A stretch of DNA of 6,962 bases from Prevotella sp. (GCA_021204735.1 JAJPYV010000091.1:1-6962), one strand, 5' to 3'; shown: positions 1-6,962, counted from the stretch's first letter. Notes: generated from the letters alone by a model not told the origin. A program made the numbers and translations.

Positions 1-2205
1 GATGCATTGTATCGTGGATATAAAAGAGATTACCCTAATAAGGGTGAGGATGCAGCCATCGCATACGCTGATGAGTGGATTGATGACTATGCCCCTGTAC
101 CATGGTGCGGTTACATCGATTGGGATGACGTACTTTTCAAGACAGGAAAACATGAGAACTATGAAGCATCCCTTACAGGCGGAACAGACCAATTCAAGTA
201 TTATTCATCACTTTCGTACATGAAGCAGGATGGTGTTACGATGAACTCTGGTCTGGAACGTATCAGTGGACGTGTCAACATGGAGTACAAGGCAACAAAG
301 AGGTTTACTGTCGGTGCAAACATATTGTTCTCACACGTAAATCAAGATGTTTACAGTGAGGGAACGAGCTACACATCACCGTTCTATTCCTCACGTAACT
401 GCGTTGTACCTTCAGACCCTATTTACAACGAGGACGGAACATGGAATCGCGACTTTATCCGTAACTCCGACCGTAACCCATTGCTTTCAATGATGTACGA
501 CTATCAGCGTGAATATATCACCCGTTATTTCACAACTGTTTGGGGAGAGTATGAGTTTATCAAGAACCTGAAGTTGAAGTCAACATTGAGTTATGATAAC
601 GACAATATGAAGGGAGTTCAATGGTACGACCCACGCACGTCCAACGGAGATGATTACAACGGAGAGATGTACAAGGCCATGTATGAGCGCAATAAGTTAG
701 TTTGGCAGAACCAACTCACCTATAATATAACGCTCAATCAAGACCACCATTTGGATGCATTGATCGGTTATGAGGTTGACGACCAGTCGCGCGACTATCT
801 CTCTGGCGAAGGGACTAATTTCGCAAGTTACGCAAAGAACTCCTTGAGTAACGCCTCAACAGTAAGTTCCGTAGGCGGTTCCGACAGGCGCACACGTATG
901 GTTTCCTATTTGGGACGTATCAACTATGATTATCAGGAGAAATATTTCGTAGGTGGAAGTTATCGTATGGACGGCAGTTCCCGTTTGGCAGATGGGCACC
1001 GTTGGGGCAGTTTCTGGTCGGTATCAGGAGCTTGGCGTATCGCAGAGGAGAAATTCATGGAAAGCGCAAGAAAGACACTTAACGAGTTGAAGCTCCGTGT
1101 ATCTTACGGTGTCAACGGTACATTGCCATCCGACTACTACGGATATATGGGACTTAGTGCACTTACAGAAAGTTATATGGGAGAGCCGGCATACACGCTT
1201 TCGCAGATTGCCAACGCAGACCTTTCATGGGAAAAGAACCAGAATCTGAACATCGGTTTGGATGTAGGTTTGTGGAACAGGCTCAACATAACGTTGGAAT
1301 ACTACACACGTACCACGAAAGGATTGTTGATGGACTATCCAGTTTCCCTGACAACAGGTTTTGACAGTTACCTGTTGAACATCGGTAAGGTAAGAAACCA
1401 AGGAGTTGAGTTGGAGATTAACTCACAGAACTTCAATACCCGTGATTTCTCATGGAGCACGATGTTCTCACTTGCCCACAACAAGAACAAGATTCTTGAG
1501 TTGGACGGCATACAGACAGAGATTATCAGTGGTTCACAAATCCACAAAGTGGGAGAATCCTACCGCACATTCTACCTGATAGAATTTGCCGGCATCAACC
1601 CAGACACCGGTGCGCCACAGTTCTATAAGAATGATGTATTAGCTGATGGCAGTTATGACAAGACTATTACCGAAAACGCAGATGAGGCGAACCGCATTCC
1701 TTACAAGCATGCAGAGCCGACAATCACGGGAGGTCTCTCAAATACCCTGCGTTACAAATGGTTTGACCTTAGTTTCATGATTTCCTACCAGTTCGGTGGT
1801 TACTCATACGATACTTGGGCACAGAAGACAGAAAATGGCGGTTACGACTTGGAGGCAAACATCCCAATATACTACCGCGATTCATGGAAAAATCCTGGTG
1901 ACATCACAAAGTATGAGGTATTCATTGAAGACCCTGAATATCCTATGCACAGTTATGCAAACACACGCCGTGTACACAGCACAGACTTTATCCGTTTGAA
2001 GAACCTGACATTCGGATTCACATTCCCTAAAAATTGGATCAGAACTATCGGTATCAGTAACGTGCGTATCTATGCTTCAGCCAACAACCTATGGACATGG
2101 GCAAGGTACAACTACTACGACCCAGAGGCAGTAAGCGATGGAACAGCAATCTGGGGAACCCCACCTTTGAGGACAGTGACATTCGGTATCAACATTGATT
2201 TCTAA
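1..2205 (+). CDS. SusC/RagA-family TonB-dependent outer-membrane transporter, 5'-truncated by the window
   Basis: This is the C-terminal 734 residues of a SusC-type transporter, which imports oligosaccharides or other oligomers across the outer membrane using TonB-ExbBD energy with a SusD lid. The frame is open from base 1, so the true start lies outside the window; the first ATG or TTG inside it is not the start. Full-length relatives are about 1000 residues, so roughly 270-300 are missing: signal peptide, carboxypeptidase-like domain, TonB box and most of the plug. What remains is mainly beta-barrel. Family hallmarks, numbered from the first codon, are a SGGT-like strand followed by YYSSLSY near 60-75, the RMDGSSR and WSVSGAWRI block near 322-346, DFIRLKNLTFGF near 662-673, and the terminal VTFGINIDF, whose last residue is the Phe typical of outer-membrane barrels. 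The reading frame is intact with no internal stop. susD follows after 18 bases. Family assignment is very sure; the substrate is unknown. Confidence 0.96.
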   Translation, partial: DALYRGYKRDYPNKGEDAAIAYADEWIDDYAPVPWCGYIDWDDVLFKTGKHENYEASLTGGTDQFKYYSSLSYMKQDGVTMNSGLERISGRVNMEYKATKRFTVGANILFSHVNQDVYSEGTSYTSPFYSSRNCVVPSDPIYNEDGTWNRDFIRNSDRNPLLSMMYDYQREYITRYFTTVWGEYEFIKNLKLKSTLSYDNDNMKGVQWYDPRTSNGDDYNGEMYKAMYERNKLVWQNQLTYNITLNQDHHLDALIGYEVDDQSRDYLSGEGTNFASYAKNSLSNASTVSSVGGSDRRTRMVSYLGRINYDYQEKYFVGGSYRMDGSSRLADGHRWGSFWSVSGAWRIAEEKFMESARKTLNELKLRVSYGVNGTLPSDYYGYMGLSALTESYMGEPAYTLSQIANADLSWEKNQNLNIGLDVGLWNRLNITLEYYTRTTKGLLMDYPVSLTTGFDSYLLNIGKVRNQGVELEINSQNFNTRDFSWSTMFSLAHNKNKILELDGIQTEIISGSQIHKVGESYRTFYLIEFAGINPDTGAPQFYKNDVLADGSYDKTITENADEANRIPYKHAEPTITGGLSNTLRYKWFDLSFMISYQFGGYSYDTWAQKTENGGYDLEANIPIYYRDSWKNPGDITKYEVFIEDPEYPMHSYANTRRVHSTDFIRLKNLTFGFTFPKNWIRTIGISNVRIYASANNLWTWARYNYYDPEAVSDGTAIWGTPPLRTVTFGINIDF

Positions 2206-2223
2206 CATTAATATCTTTGAAGT

Positions 2224-3696
2224 ATGAAAATTACAAAATATATTCTTGCAAGCATGTTGATATTAGCTTGCAGTTCATGCGGTGACAGTTGGCTCGACCT
2301 TGAGCCATCCACTTACGCCCAGACTGATGAAACGATAAATGTACTGAGCGACGTTGCATACGCCTTGAATGGTATATACAGTACTATGCAGGATCCATAC
2401 GCCTATTCAGGCCGACTTGTGTATTATGGAGATGCTGCAGGAGATGATATGCAGGCATACAGTTCCACAAAACGTACAGGAAGTGCCTATCTGCACAGTT
2501 TTACCAAAGACAACATGCAGTCGAGTTATTGGTCATATCCTTACACAATGATTACAGAGTGCAACTCCATTTTGGAACAGATAGACGACATCGAGACCGT
2601 TGAGACAGATTTGAGGGATTATTACAAAGGTCAAGCATACGCCTTGCGCGGAATGTTCCTTTTCGACCTGACCCGTATATTCGGTTATCCATACAAGAAA
2701 GACAATGGCGCATCTCTTGGTGCAGTTATCGTAAAGACAGTACTTGACAAGGATGCCAAGCCAGCCCGTAACACCGTAGCAGAATGTTATGATGCAATCA
2801 TTGAAGACTTACTGACAGCCATCGACCTTATGGACAACGACGAGGGAAACAGTTACCAGAAGGGACATATCAACCGCTGGGGCGCAATGACGCTGTTGAG
2901 CAGGGTATATCTATATCATGGTGATGACCAAAAAGCGTTGGATATGGCAAAAGCAGCTATTGAAGGAGCAGAGGCAGAAGGATACAGTTTGTGGACGACA
3001 GAAGAATATCCAGACGCATGGAGTTACGACTACAGCAGTTCTTCAAAAGGAGAGGTATTATTCGAGATTGTGAACACCACCGACGATGATCCAGGAAAAG
3101 AAGCATTAGGTTACCTATTCCACCCAGACGGTTACAAAGACATCTGTCTCACGAGCAGTTTCTATGAATTGCTTATGGAAGACCCTGACGATGTAAGGTT
3201 GCAACTGTTGGTATTCAGTAGCAAACGCGCATTCGTTTACAAATACCAGCCAGAGGGGGATGAGATTATCCAGGATGCCAACATACCATTGCTCCGCCTG
3301 TCAGAGACCTACCTAAATGCTGCCGAGGCAGCCGTAAAGGTTGGAAACAACGATGATGCTGTGAAGTATCTCGATGCTATCGTCAGACGTGCCAACCCTG
3401 CGAACACTGTAGAGGGAACAGAAGTTACATTGGAAAGGGTAATGACCGAGCGCCGCAAGGAGTTGGTAGGCGAAGGAGAGCACTATTACGATGCATTGCG
3501 TGACGGAGGCTATGTTGACCGCCACGAGTCATCTGTTACATTCTCTGAAATAAGCAGTACATCACATCTTACGATGGACTCCGACAAGATGTATTTCAAC
3601 TGGGATTATTTCAGAAGTGTACTCCCGATACCGGCAGATGAGATAGATGCCAACCCGAACATGGTACAGAATCCTTCTTACTCATCTGAAAACTAA
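2224..3696 (+). CDS. SusD/RagB-family nutrient-binding surface lipoprotein
   Basis: This 490-residue lipoprotein is the expected partner of the SusC transporter just upstream. SusD proteins sit on the cell surface as a hinged lid that captures ligand and hands it to SusC. The N-terminus has a short basic stretch, a hydrophobic segment (about 6-15) and cysteines at 16 and 19. Cys19 followed by GDSWLD fits the usual SusD pattern of a lipid-bearing Cys before an xDxxLD motif, although Cys16 has the better hydrophobic context. TPR-like helices carry YALRGMFLFDLTRIFGYPY near 139-157. The C-terminal SusD domain shows LLRLSETYLNAAEAA (356-370), ERRKELVGEGEHYYDALRDG (409-428) and the closing LPIPADEIDANPNMVQNPSY signature. 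Length is at the lower end of the normal 480-600 range. The start at 2224 is the only one giving a signal peptide. No strong Shine-Dalgarno is present, as is normal in this phylum. Ligand is unknown. Confidence 0.96.
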   Translation: MKITKYILASMLILACSSCGDSWLDLEPSTYAQTDETINVLSDVAYALNGIYSTMQDPYAYSGRLVYYGDAAGDDMQAYSSTKRTGSAYLHSFTKDNMQSSYWSYPYTMITECNSILEQIDDIETVETDLRDYYKGQAYALRGMFLFDLTRIFGYPYKKDNGASLGAVIVKTVLDKDAKPARNTVAECYDAIIEDLLTAIDLMDNDEGNSYQKGHINRWGAMTLLSRVYLYHGDDQKALDMAKAAIEGAEAEGYSLWTTEEYPDAWSYDYSSSSKGEVLFEIVNTTDDDPGKEALGYLFHPDGYKDICLTSSFYELLMEDPDDVRLQLLVFSSKRAFVYKYQPEGDEIIQDANIPLLRLSETYLNAAEAAVKVGNNDDAVKYLDAIVRRANPANTVEGTEVTLERVMTERRKELVGEGEHYYDALRDGGYVDRHESSVTFSEISSTSHLTMDSDKMYFNWDYFRSVLPIPADEIDANPNMVQNPSYSSEN

Positions 3697-3714
3697 GTAT
3701 AAAATGTATTCCGC

Positions 3715-4860
3715 ATGAAATACATAAGATTTTGTACGATACTCATATTAGTTTGCCTGTTGCATCCCGCTTTATACGGAATGCGGCAGGCAAGTGCCGT
3801 TGATAGCTCCGATGACACTGCCGTCCTCTCTGCCGACGGACCATATATTTTTCACAATCCCGATGGGTCAACACAGGTAATTTCTGTAAATTTGGAAGGA
3901 CAAATAATAAAGCAAAGTTACGACTCCATCCCTGCAGATTTTCACTTTGATGTTGTGTCACACGACGGTAAGCACCGTTTTGATGTCAGTCTGCATCCGA
4001 TCAAACGTCCTGAATGGAAATGTGAGCAGCCCGAAAAACTGTTCGTGATGTCAGATCCGCACGGTAATTTCGACTGTGTTGTCAGTTTGCTGCAAGGCAA
4101 CGGAGTGATTGACAAGAACTATCACTGGTCATTCGGAAAGAACCAATTGGTTGTCAACGGTGATGTTTTTGACCGCGGTGATGATGTATTACCTATTTTC
4201 TGGTTGTTTTATAATCTCGAAAAGGAAGCGGCGGATGCCGGAGGACGTATGGATTTCCTCTTGGGCAACCATGAGCCGATGGTATTCACCAACGACCTGC
4301 GCTATACAAAAGAGAAATATAAACAGTTGGCAGACTCTCTACATATTGAATACCCAGAATTGTGGAGCCGTTCCACAGAGTTGGGCAGATGGCTATGCTC
4401 CCGCAATGTTATAATGCAGATAGGGCGCAACCTTCTCGTTCATGCAGGACTGAGCAGTGAATTTTATGATTTGGACATTTCCATCCCAGCCGTAAACGAG
4501 TTACTTAGTTTCAATCCTTACATGAAACGATATTTGCGTCGTGCAGACTATCCCCTCACATACAAATTAGCAACAACATACGGACCCTTGTGGTATAGAG
4601 GTATGGTAAAACAAGAGGAGGAATATCACCCTTTGGCGGCAGACACCCTCACAATGCTCTTGCAGAGATATGATGTTGACCGTATTATAGTAGGACATAC
4701 AATCTTCGATGACATCTCATCTTTCTATGACAATCAGGTGATTGCCGTGAATGTAGATAACCAGAAAAACCGTGATGAGAAGAAAGGACGCGCCATACTG
4801 ATTGAGAACGGAACAGTATATGTCGTAGGGGATGAAGGAATTATGCACCCCTTGTTCTGA
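3715..4860 (+). CDS. Secreted calcineurin-like metallophosphatase (PPP / Shewanella-like phosphatase type)
   Basis: This 381-residue protein carries the full set of dinuclear-metal phosphoesterase motifs: DPHG at 114-117 (DxH), GDVFDRG at 149-155, GNHE at 184-187, HAGLS at 243-247, GPLWYRG at 290-296 and VGHT at 326-329. The DRG, GNHE and GPLW combination points to the PPP-like branch that includes Shewanella-like phosphatases and ApaH, rather than to generic metallophosphoesterases. Residues 4-22 are strongly hydrophobic after a basic start, and AxA at 26-28 is a plausible signal peptidase I site, so it is predicted to be periplasmic. Residues 29-105 form an extra beta-rich segment before the catalytic core. 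It starts 18 bases after susD with no terminator between, which suggests cotranscription. The substrate could be a phosphoprotein, a phosphorylated sugar or a nucleotide; sequence alone does not decide. No catalytic residue appears to be missing. Family is sure, function is not. Confidence 0.9.
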   Translation: MKYIRFCTILILVCLLHPALYGMRQASAVDSSDDTAVLSADGPYIFHNPDGSTQVISVNLEGQIIKQSYDSIPADFHFDVVSHDGKHRFDVSLHPIKRPEWKCEQPEKLFVMSDPHGNFDCVVSLLQGNGVIDKNYHWSFGKNQLVVNGDVFDRGDDVLPIFWLFYNLEKEAADAGGRMDFLLGNHEPMVFTNDLRYTKEKYKQLADSLHIEYPELWSRSTELGRWLCSRNVIMQIGRNLLVHAGLSSEFYDLDISIPAVNELLSFNPYMKRYLRRADYPLTYKLATTYGPLWYRGMVKQEEEYHPLAADTLTMLLQRYDVDRIIVGHTIFDDISSFYDNQVIAVNVDNQKNRDEKKGRAILIENGTVYVVGDEGIMHPLF

Positions 4861-4880
4861 AATAAGCATTTAACGATAAT

Positions 4881-4920
4881 AAAATGGCAGGTAAACAGGA
4901 GAACGTTTATCTGCCATTTT
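4881..4920. terminator. Strong hairpin terminator shared by two convergent operons
   Basis: A perfect 10-base inverted repeat (AAAATGGCAG at 4881-4890 and CTGCCATTTT at 4911-4920) extends inward by 6 more pairs, one of them G-U, giving a 16-pair stem with an 8-base loop at 4897-4904. On the plus strand the stem ends in TTTT followed by CTGTTTT; on the minus strand it ends in TTTTATTAT. Both strands therefore have a U-rich tail. It lies 20 bases after the phosphatase stop and 52 bases beyond the lpxB stop, between genes that face each other, so a bidirectional intrinsic terminator is the best reading. Confidence 0.88.
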
Positions 4921-4943
4921 CTGTTTTCGCCAATGCAGAATCC

Positions 4944-4962
4944 AAAATGAAAAATGAAAAAT
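4944..4962. repeat. Short 7-base tandem repeat (AAAATGA, about 2.7 copies)
   Basis: Two exact copies of AAAATGA are followed by a partial third copy, AAAAT, in the noncoding gap just past the lpxB stop codon. Read on the minus strand it is a T-rich stretch (TCATTTT repeats) between the end of lpxB and the terminator hairpin. It may be simple low-complexity sequence; no function is claimed. Confidence 0.6.
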
Positions 4963-4972
4963 CAACATTGCT

Positions 4973-6115
4973 TTATTTCTTTAAGATATCTATCATGATA
5001 GCCGCAGCATTGTCGGGAGCTTTCGTGTCGCCGAGACGGTGGCGAACCTCTTTGTAACCGTTGAGCATATCGTTGCGGGATTTACCATCATCAAGAATTT
5101 TGCCCAACTCATTAGAGATATTGTCAACAGTGAACGTATCAGCAACAAGTTCTGTCACAATTTCACGATTGGCTATAAGGTTGACCAATGAGATAAATCT
5201 GACTTTAATCAGGTGCTTGCGCAGGAAGGCTATAACCTTGGGTATCGGCGTTTCATAACAAACAACTTGAGGGACACCGAACAGTGCAGTCTCAAGTGTT
5301 GCCGTACCACTTGTAACAAGGGCAGCATGAGCGTTGGCAAGCAGTGCGTAAGTTTTATTATAAACAATGCTCACCTGTTTGTCCAATATAAATTTCTCAT
5401 AATAATCAGGAGAGATAGAAGGAGCGCCAGCAACTACAAATTGATATTTATCAGCATACCGTGAGGAGGCTTTAAGCATCGCAGGGAGATTGTCCTTAAT
5501 CTCCTGTTTGCGACTACCAGCCAGCAAGGCGATAATCTTACGGTCATGGCGCAAATTGTTAGCAGTACAGAATCCTTCGAAAGATTCCTTATAGGTTTCC
5601 ATAAACTCCCTTATCTCATCAGCAGTAGGATTTCCCACATAATGGATTGGATAACCATGCTTATTTTCGTAAAACGGAACCTCAAAAGGCAGAATGGAAA
5701 ACAGTTCAGCTACATCACGTTTAATATTTCTTATACGATACTCTTTCCAAGCCCAAATCTTCGGAGATATATAATAAAATACTGGTATCGAAGTCTTTGC
5801 CTTGACATATTTTGCAATGTTCAGGTTAAAGCCAGGATAGTCAACGAGAATCACCACATCAGGTTTCCATAAAAGGATATCCTTCTTGCAAAAATCCATA
5901 TTACGGAATATAGTCCGTAAGTGGAGCAACACAGGAACAAATCCCATATAAGCCAAATCACGGTAATGCTTAACCAATGTTCCCCCTACAGCAGCCATTA
6001 AGTCGCCACCGAAAAAGCGGAACTCAGCATTGGTATCACGGTTTTTCAGTTCTGACATTAGATGAGAAGCATGAAGGTCGCCACTCGCCTCACCTACTAT
6101 GATATAATATTTCAT
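4973..6115 (-). CDS. lpxB: Lipid-A-disaccharide synthase
   Basis: LpxB is a GT19 glycosyltransferase at the inner face of the cytoplasmic membrane. It joins UDP-2,3-diacylglucosamine to lipid X (2,3-diacylglucosamine 1-phosphate), giving the beta-1,6 tetraacyl disaccharide 1-phosphate of lipid A. The 380-residue product matches the usual length (382 in E. coli). Motifs in order: GEASGD (8-13), MGFVPVL (57-63), DYPGFN (92-97), SPKIWAW (117-123), PFE (143-145), VGNP (160-163), AGSRKQEI (199-206), TSGTATLE (268-275) and a NLIANREIVTEL stretch near 312-323. The frame stays open to 6169, but those extra 18 codons overlap the end of surE and lack family similarity; the start at 6115 gives the canonical MKYYIIVGEASGD opening. 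It begins 4 bases after the surE stop, so it is probably translationally coupled and depends on the surE promoter. Confidence 0.97.
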   Translation of the reverse strand: MKYYIIVGEASGDLHASHLMSELKNRDTNAEFRFFGGDLMAAVGGTLVKHYRDLAYMGFVPVLLHLRTIFRNMDFCKKDILLWKPDVVILVDYPGFNLNIAKYVKAKTSIPVFYYISPKIWAWKEYRIRNIKRDVAELFSILPFEVPFYENKHGYPIHYVGNPTADEIREFMETYKESFEGFCTANNLRHDRKIIALLAGSRKQEIKDNLPAMLKASSRYADKYQFVVAGAPSISPDYYEKFILDKQVSIVYNKTYALLANAHAALVTSGTATLETALFGVPQVVCYETPIPKVIAFLRKHLIKVRFISLVNLIANREIVTELVADTFTVDNISNELGKILDDGKSRNDMLNGYKEVRHRLGDTKAPDNAAAIMIDILKK

Positions 6116-6119
6116 ATTT

Positions 6120-6884
6120 TCAGAACCATTTACGGATATTCTCCACCGCCTCGTGAGCGGTAACGTCAATAGTCGTTGGCGTTATGGCAATGTATCCATG
6201 TGTCAAAGCCCAATTATCAGTATCTTCCGCCTCTGGTTCATCATTTGTGTAATCCCCTATGAGCCAATAATATTCATATCCCCGTGGATGATTAGCATGG
6301 GAAACTTCGTGAAGCCATCTTCCTTTTGCCATTCTGCACACCTTGACCCCTTTAAACTCCGGGACCAAAGGGAAATTCACGTTCAGACACACGCATCTTG
6401 GCAAGCCCTCTGCCAACACCTTTTTCACAATCTGGCGTATCATCGGGCGCAAAGGTTCAAAATCGGCATCTTCATGATAATCGCAAAGGGAAAAAGCCAC
6501 GGAAGGAATATATTTCATACAACCTTCTCTCGTTACCCCCATCGTTCCTGAATAATGAGAATTGACAGAAGCATTATCTCCATGGTTTATACCACCTATC
6601 ACCATATCAGGAAGATGCGGGCATAACTCACTTAATGCCAATTTCACGCAATCGACAGGCGTGCCATTACACGACCATATTTCAGCCCCAGCATGACTTT
6701 TATGCTTCTTAAGTCGCAAAGGAACAACAGCGGAGAAAGCCGTTGAATAACCCGAGCGGGCAGAATCTGGCGCACATACAATGATATCTGCCATATCAGA
6801 GAGGAAATGTATCAAGGAATTAAGGCCCTTTGCACGATATCCATCATCGTTTGAAATAAGTATTAATGGTTTTTTATCGTTCAT
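6120..6884 (-). CDS. surE: 5'/3'-nucleotidase SurE
   Basis: SurE is a cytoplasmic, metal-dependent phosphatase that dephosphorylates nucleoside 5'- and 3'-monophosphates; some homologues also act on short polyphosphate. The 254-residue product has normal length. The N-terminal Rossmann-like core shows LISNDDG (9-15), whose Asp13 and Asp14 are the expected metal ligands. APDSARSG (38-45) carries the expected serine ligand, NGTPVDCV (73-80) the substrate loop, and GGINHGDN (97-104) the asparagine ligand; many relatives have SGIN here. YSGTMGVTREG (111-121) and a late TPTTIDVTAH segment (235-244) complete the pattern. The frame can be read back to a TTG at 6932, but that TTG coincides with the predicted -33 promoter element and the 16 extra residues have no family counterpart, so ATG at 6884 is chosen. 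It is the first gene of a surE-lpxB operon. Confidence 0.97.
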   Translation of the reverse strand: MNDKKPLILISNDDGYRAKGLNSLIHFLSDMADIIVCAPDSARSGYSTAFSAVVPLRLKKHKSHAGAEIWSCNGTPVDCVKLALSELCPHLPDMVIGGINHGDNASVNSHYSGTMGVTREGCMKYIPSVAFSLCDYHEDADFEPLRPMIRQIVKKVLAEGLPRCVCLNVNFPLVPEFKGVKVCRMAKGRWLHEVSHANHPRGYEYYWLIGDYTNDEPEAEDTDNWALTHGYIAITPTTIDVTAHEAVENIRKWF

Positions 6885-6903
6885 AAAATCATTTTCTTTC
6901 TTG

Positions 6904-6932
6904 CAAAAGTACGAAAAAAGGTTTAAAACCAA
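6904..6932 (-). promoter_or_regulatory. Bacteroidetes-type promoter for surE-lpxB
   Basis: Read on the minus strand, TACTTTTG (6911 to 6904) matches the Bacteroidetes -7 consensus TAnnTTTG exactly and is followed by CA. A TTG at 6932-6930 lies 18 bases upstream and fits the -33 element. The implied transcription start is about 6897-6900, giving a leader of only about 14-16 bases before the surE ATG at 6884. This placement also argues against any surE start upstream of 6900. Confidence 0.75.
6920..6930. other. Small dyad inside the surE promoter spacer (possible operator)
   Basis: GGTTT and AAACC arms flank a single central A, forming a perfect 5+5 dyad between the -33 and -7 elements of the surE promoter. 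A repressor or another DNA-binding protein could bind there, but a dyad this short in AT-rich DNA can arise by chance. Confidence 0.25.
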
Positions 6933-6952
6933 TATTTCTCACATAAAATATG

Positions 6953-6960
6953 TATTTTTG
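6953..6960 (+). promoter_or_regulatory. Plus-strand -7 box pointing out of the window
   Basis: TATTTTTG followed by CA matches the TAnnTTTG -7 consensus on the plus strand. No clear TTG lies 17-21 bases upstream, so the -33 element is weak or absent. If real, it drives a gene beyond the right edge that is divergent from surE, and its -33 region would fall around 6930-6935, overlapping that of the surE promoter. Confidence 0.5.
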
Positions 6961-6962
6961 CA

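Noticed and set aside
1..2205. SusC as a truncated pseudogene
   Set aside because: The frame is open through the window edge and intact to a canonical C-terminus, so the missing N-terminus is explained by the window boundary.
3697..3714. Possible separate promoter for the phosphatase gene
   Set aside because: The 18-base gap has no TAnnTTTG box and is too short to hold a full promoter; one within the end of susD cannot be excluded but none was recognised.
3704..3718. Four-codon ATG-to-TGA mini frame whose stop overlaps the phosphatase start
   Set aside because: A leader peptide with translational coupling was considered, but a 4-codon frame in AT-rich DNA is expected by chance and nothing else supports it.
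4109..4414. 101-codon frame overlapping the phosphatase gene in another frame
   Set aside because: The phosphatase frame carries the GDVFDRG and GNHE motifs in the same interval, so the overlapping frame is a by-product.
4861..4972. Possible small RNA or small gene in the convergent gap
   Set aside because: The 112-base gap is explained by the terminator hairpin and a low-complexity repeat; no promoter or coding frame is visible in it.
5546..5872. 108-codon plus-strand open frame antisense to lpxB
   Set aside because: It lies inside well-supported lpxB, its translation is low in recognisable structure, and no promoter or terminator fits it.
6153..6551. 132-codon plus-strand open frame antisense to surE
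   Set aside because: It lies wholly within surE, which has a full set of family motifs, and its product resembles no known protein and shows no domain pattern. It is a shadow of the real gene.

Overview
The window looks like chromosomal DNA from a Bacteroidota species, most likely Bacteroidales and possibly Prevotella-like. This rests on an adjacent SusC/SusD pair, an AT-rich promoter with the Bacteroidetes TAnnTTTG -7 box, and weak or absent Shine-Dalgarno sequences. The genus is an inference from protein style and cannot be fixed from this window.

Layout: two convergent gene blocks meet at a shared terminator. The plus-strand block (1-4860) holds the C-terminal three quarters of a SusC/RagA-family TonB-dependent outer-membrane transporter (cut by the left edge), a complete SusD/RagB-family surface lipoprotein, and a complete secreted calcineurin-like phosphatase of the PPP/Shewanella-like type. 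Both gaps between these genes are exactly 18 bases, with no terminator or convincing promoter in them, so the three read as one operon. The minus-strand block (6932 down to 4973) is surE followed by lpxB, 4 bases apart, driven by a recognisable promoter just upstream of surE. A strong hairpin at 4881-4920 lies between the two blocks and can probably stop transcription from both sides. At the right edge a second, plus-strand -7 box points out of the window, so surE appears to be divergently paired with an unseen gene.

How the genes work together: SusC and SusD form a lidded outer-membrane importer for an oligomeric nutrient. The phosphatase is predicted to be exported and could remove phosphate from the imported ligand or act on another periplasmic phosphoester. 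No glycoside hydrolase, peptidase or regulator is visible to name the substrate. SurE (nucleoside monophosphate phosphatase) and LpxB (lipid A disaccharide synthase) are housekeeping genes that are cotranscribed without an obvious biochemical link.

Two start sites should be shorter than the longest open frames: lpxB starts at 6115 and surE at 6884. I see no mobile element, CRISPR array, tRNA or rRNA. There is no clear sign of an undescribed system. The SusCD-phosphatase arrangement is the most interesting point.
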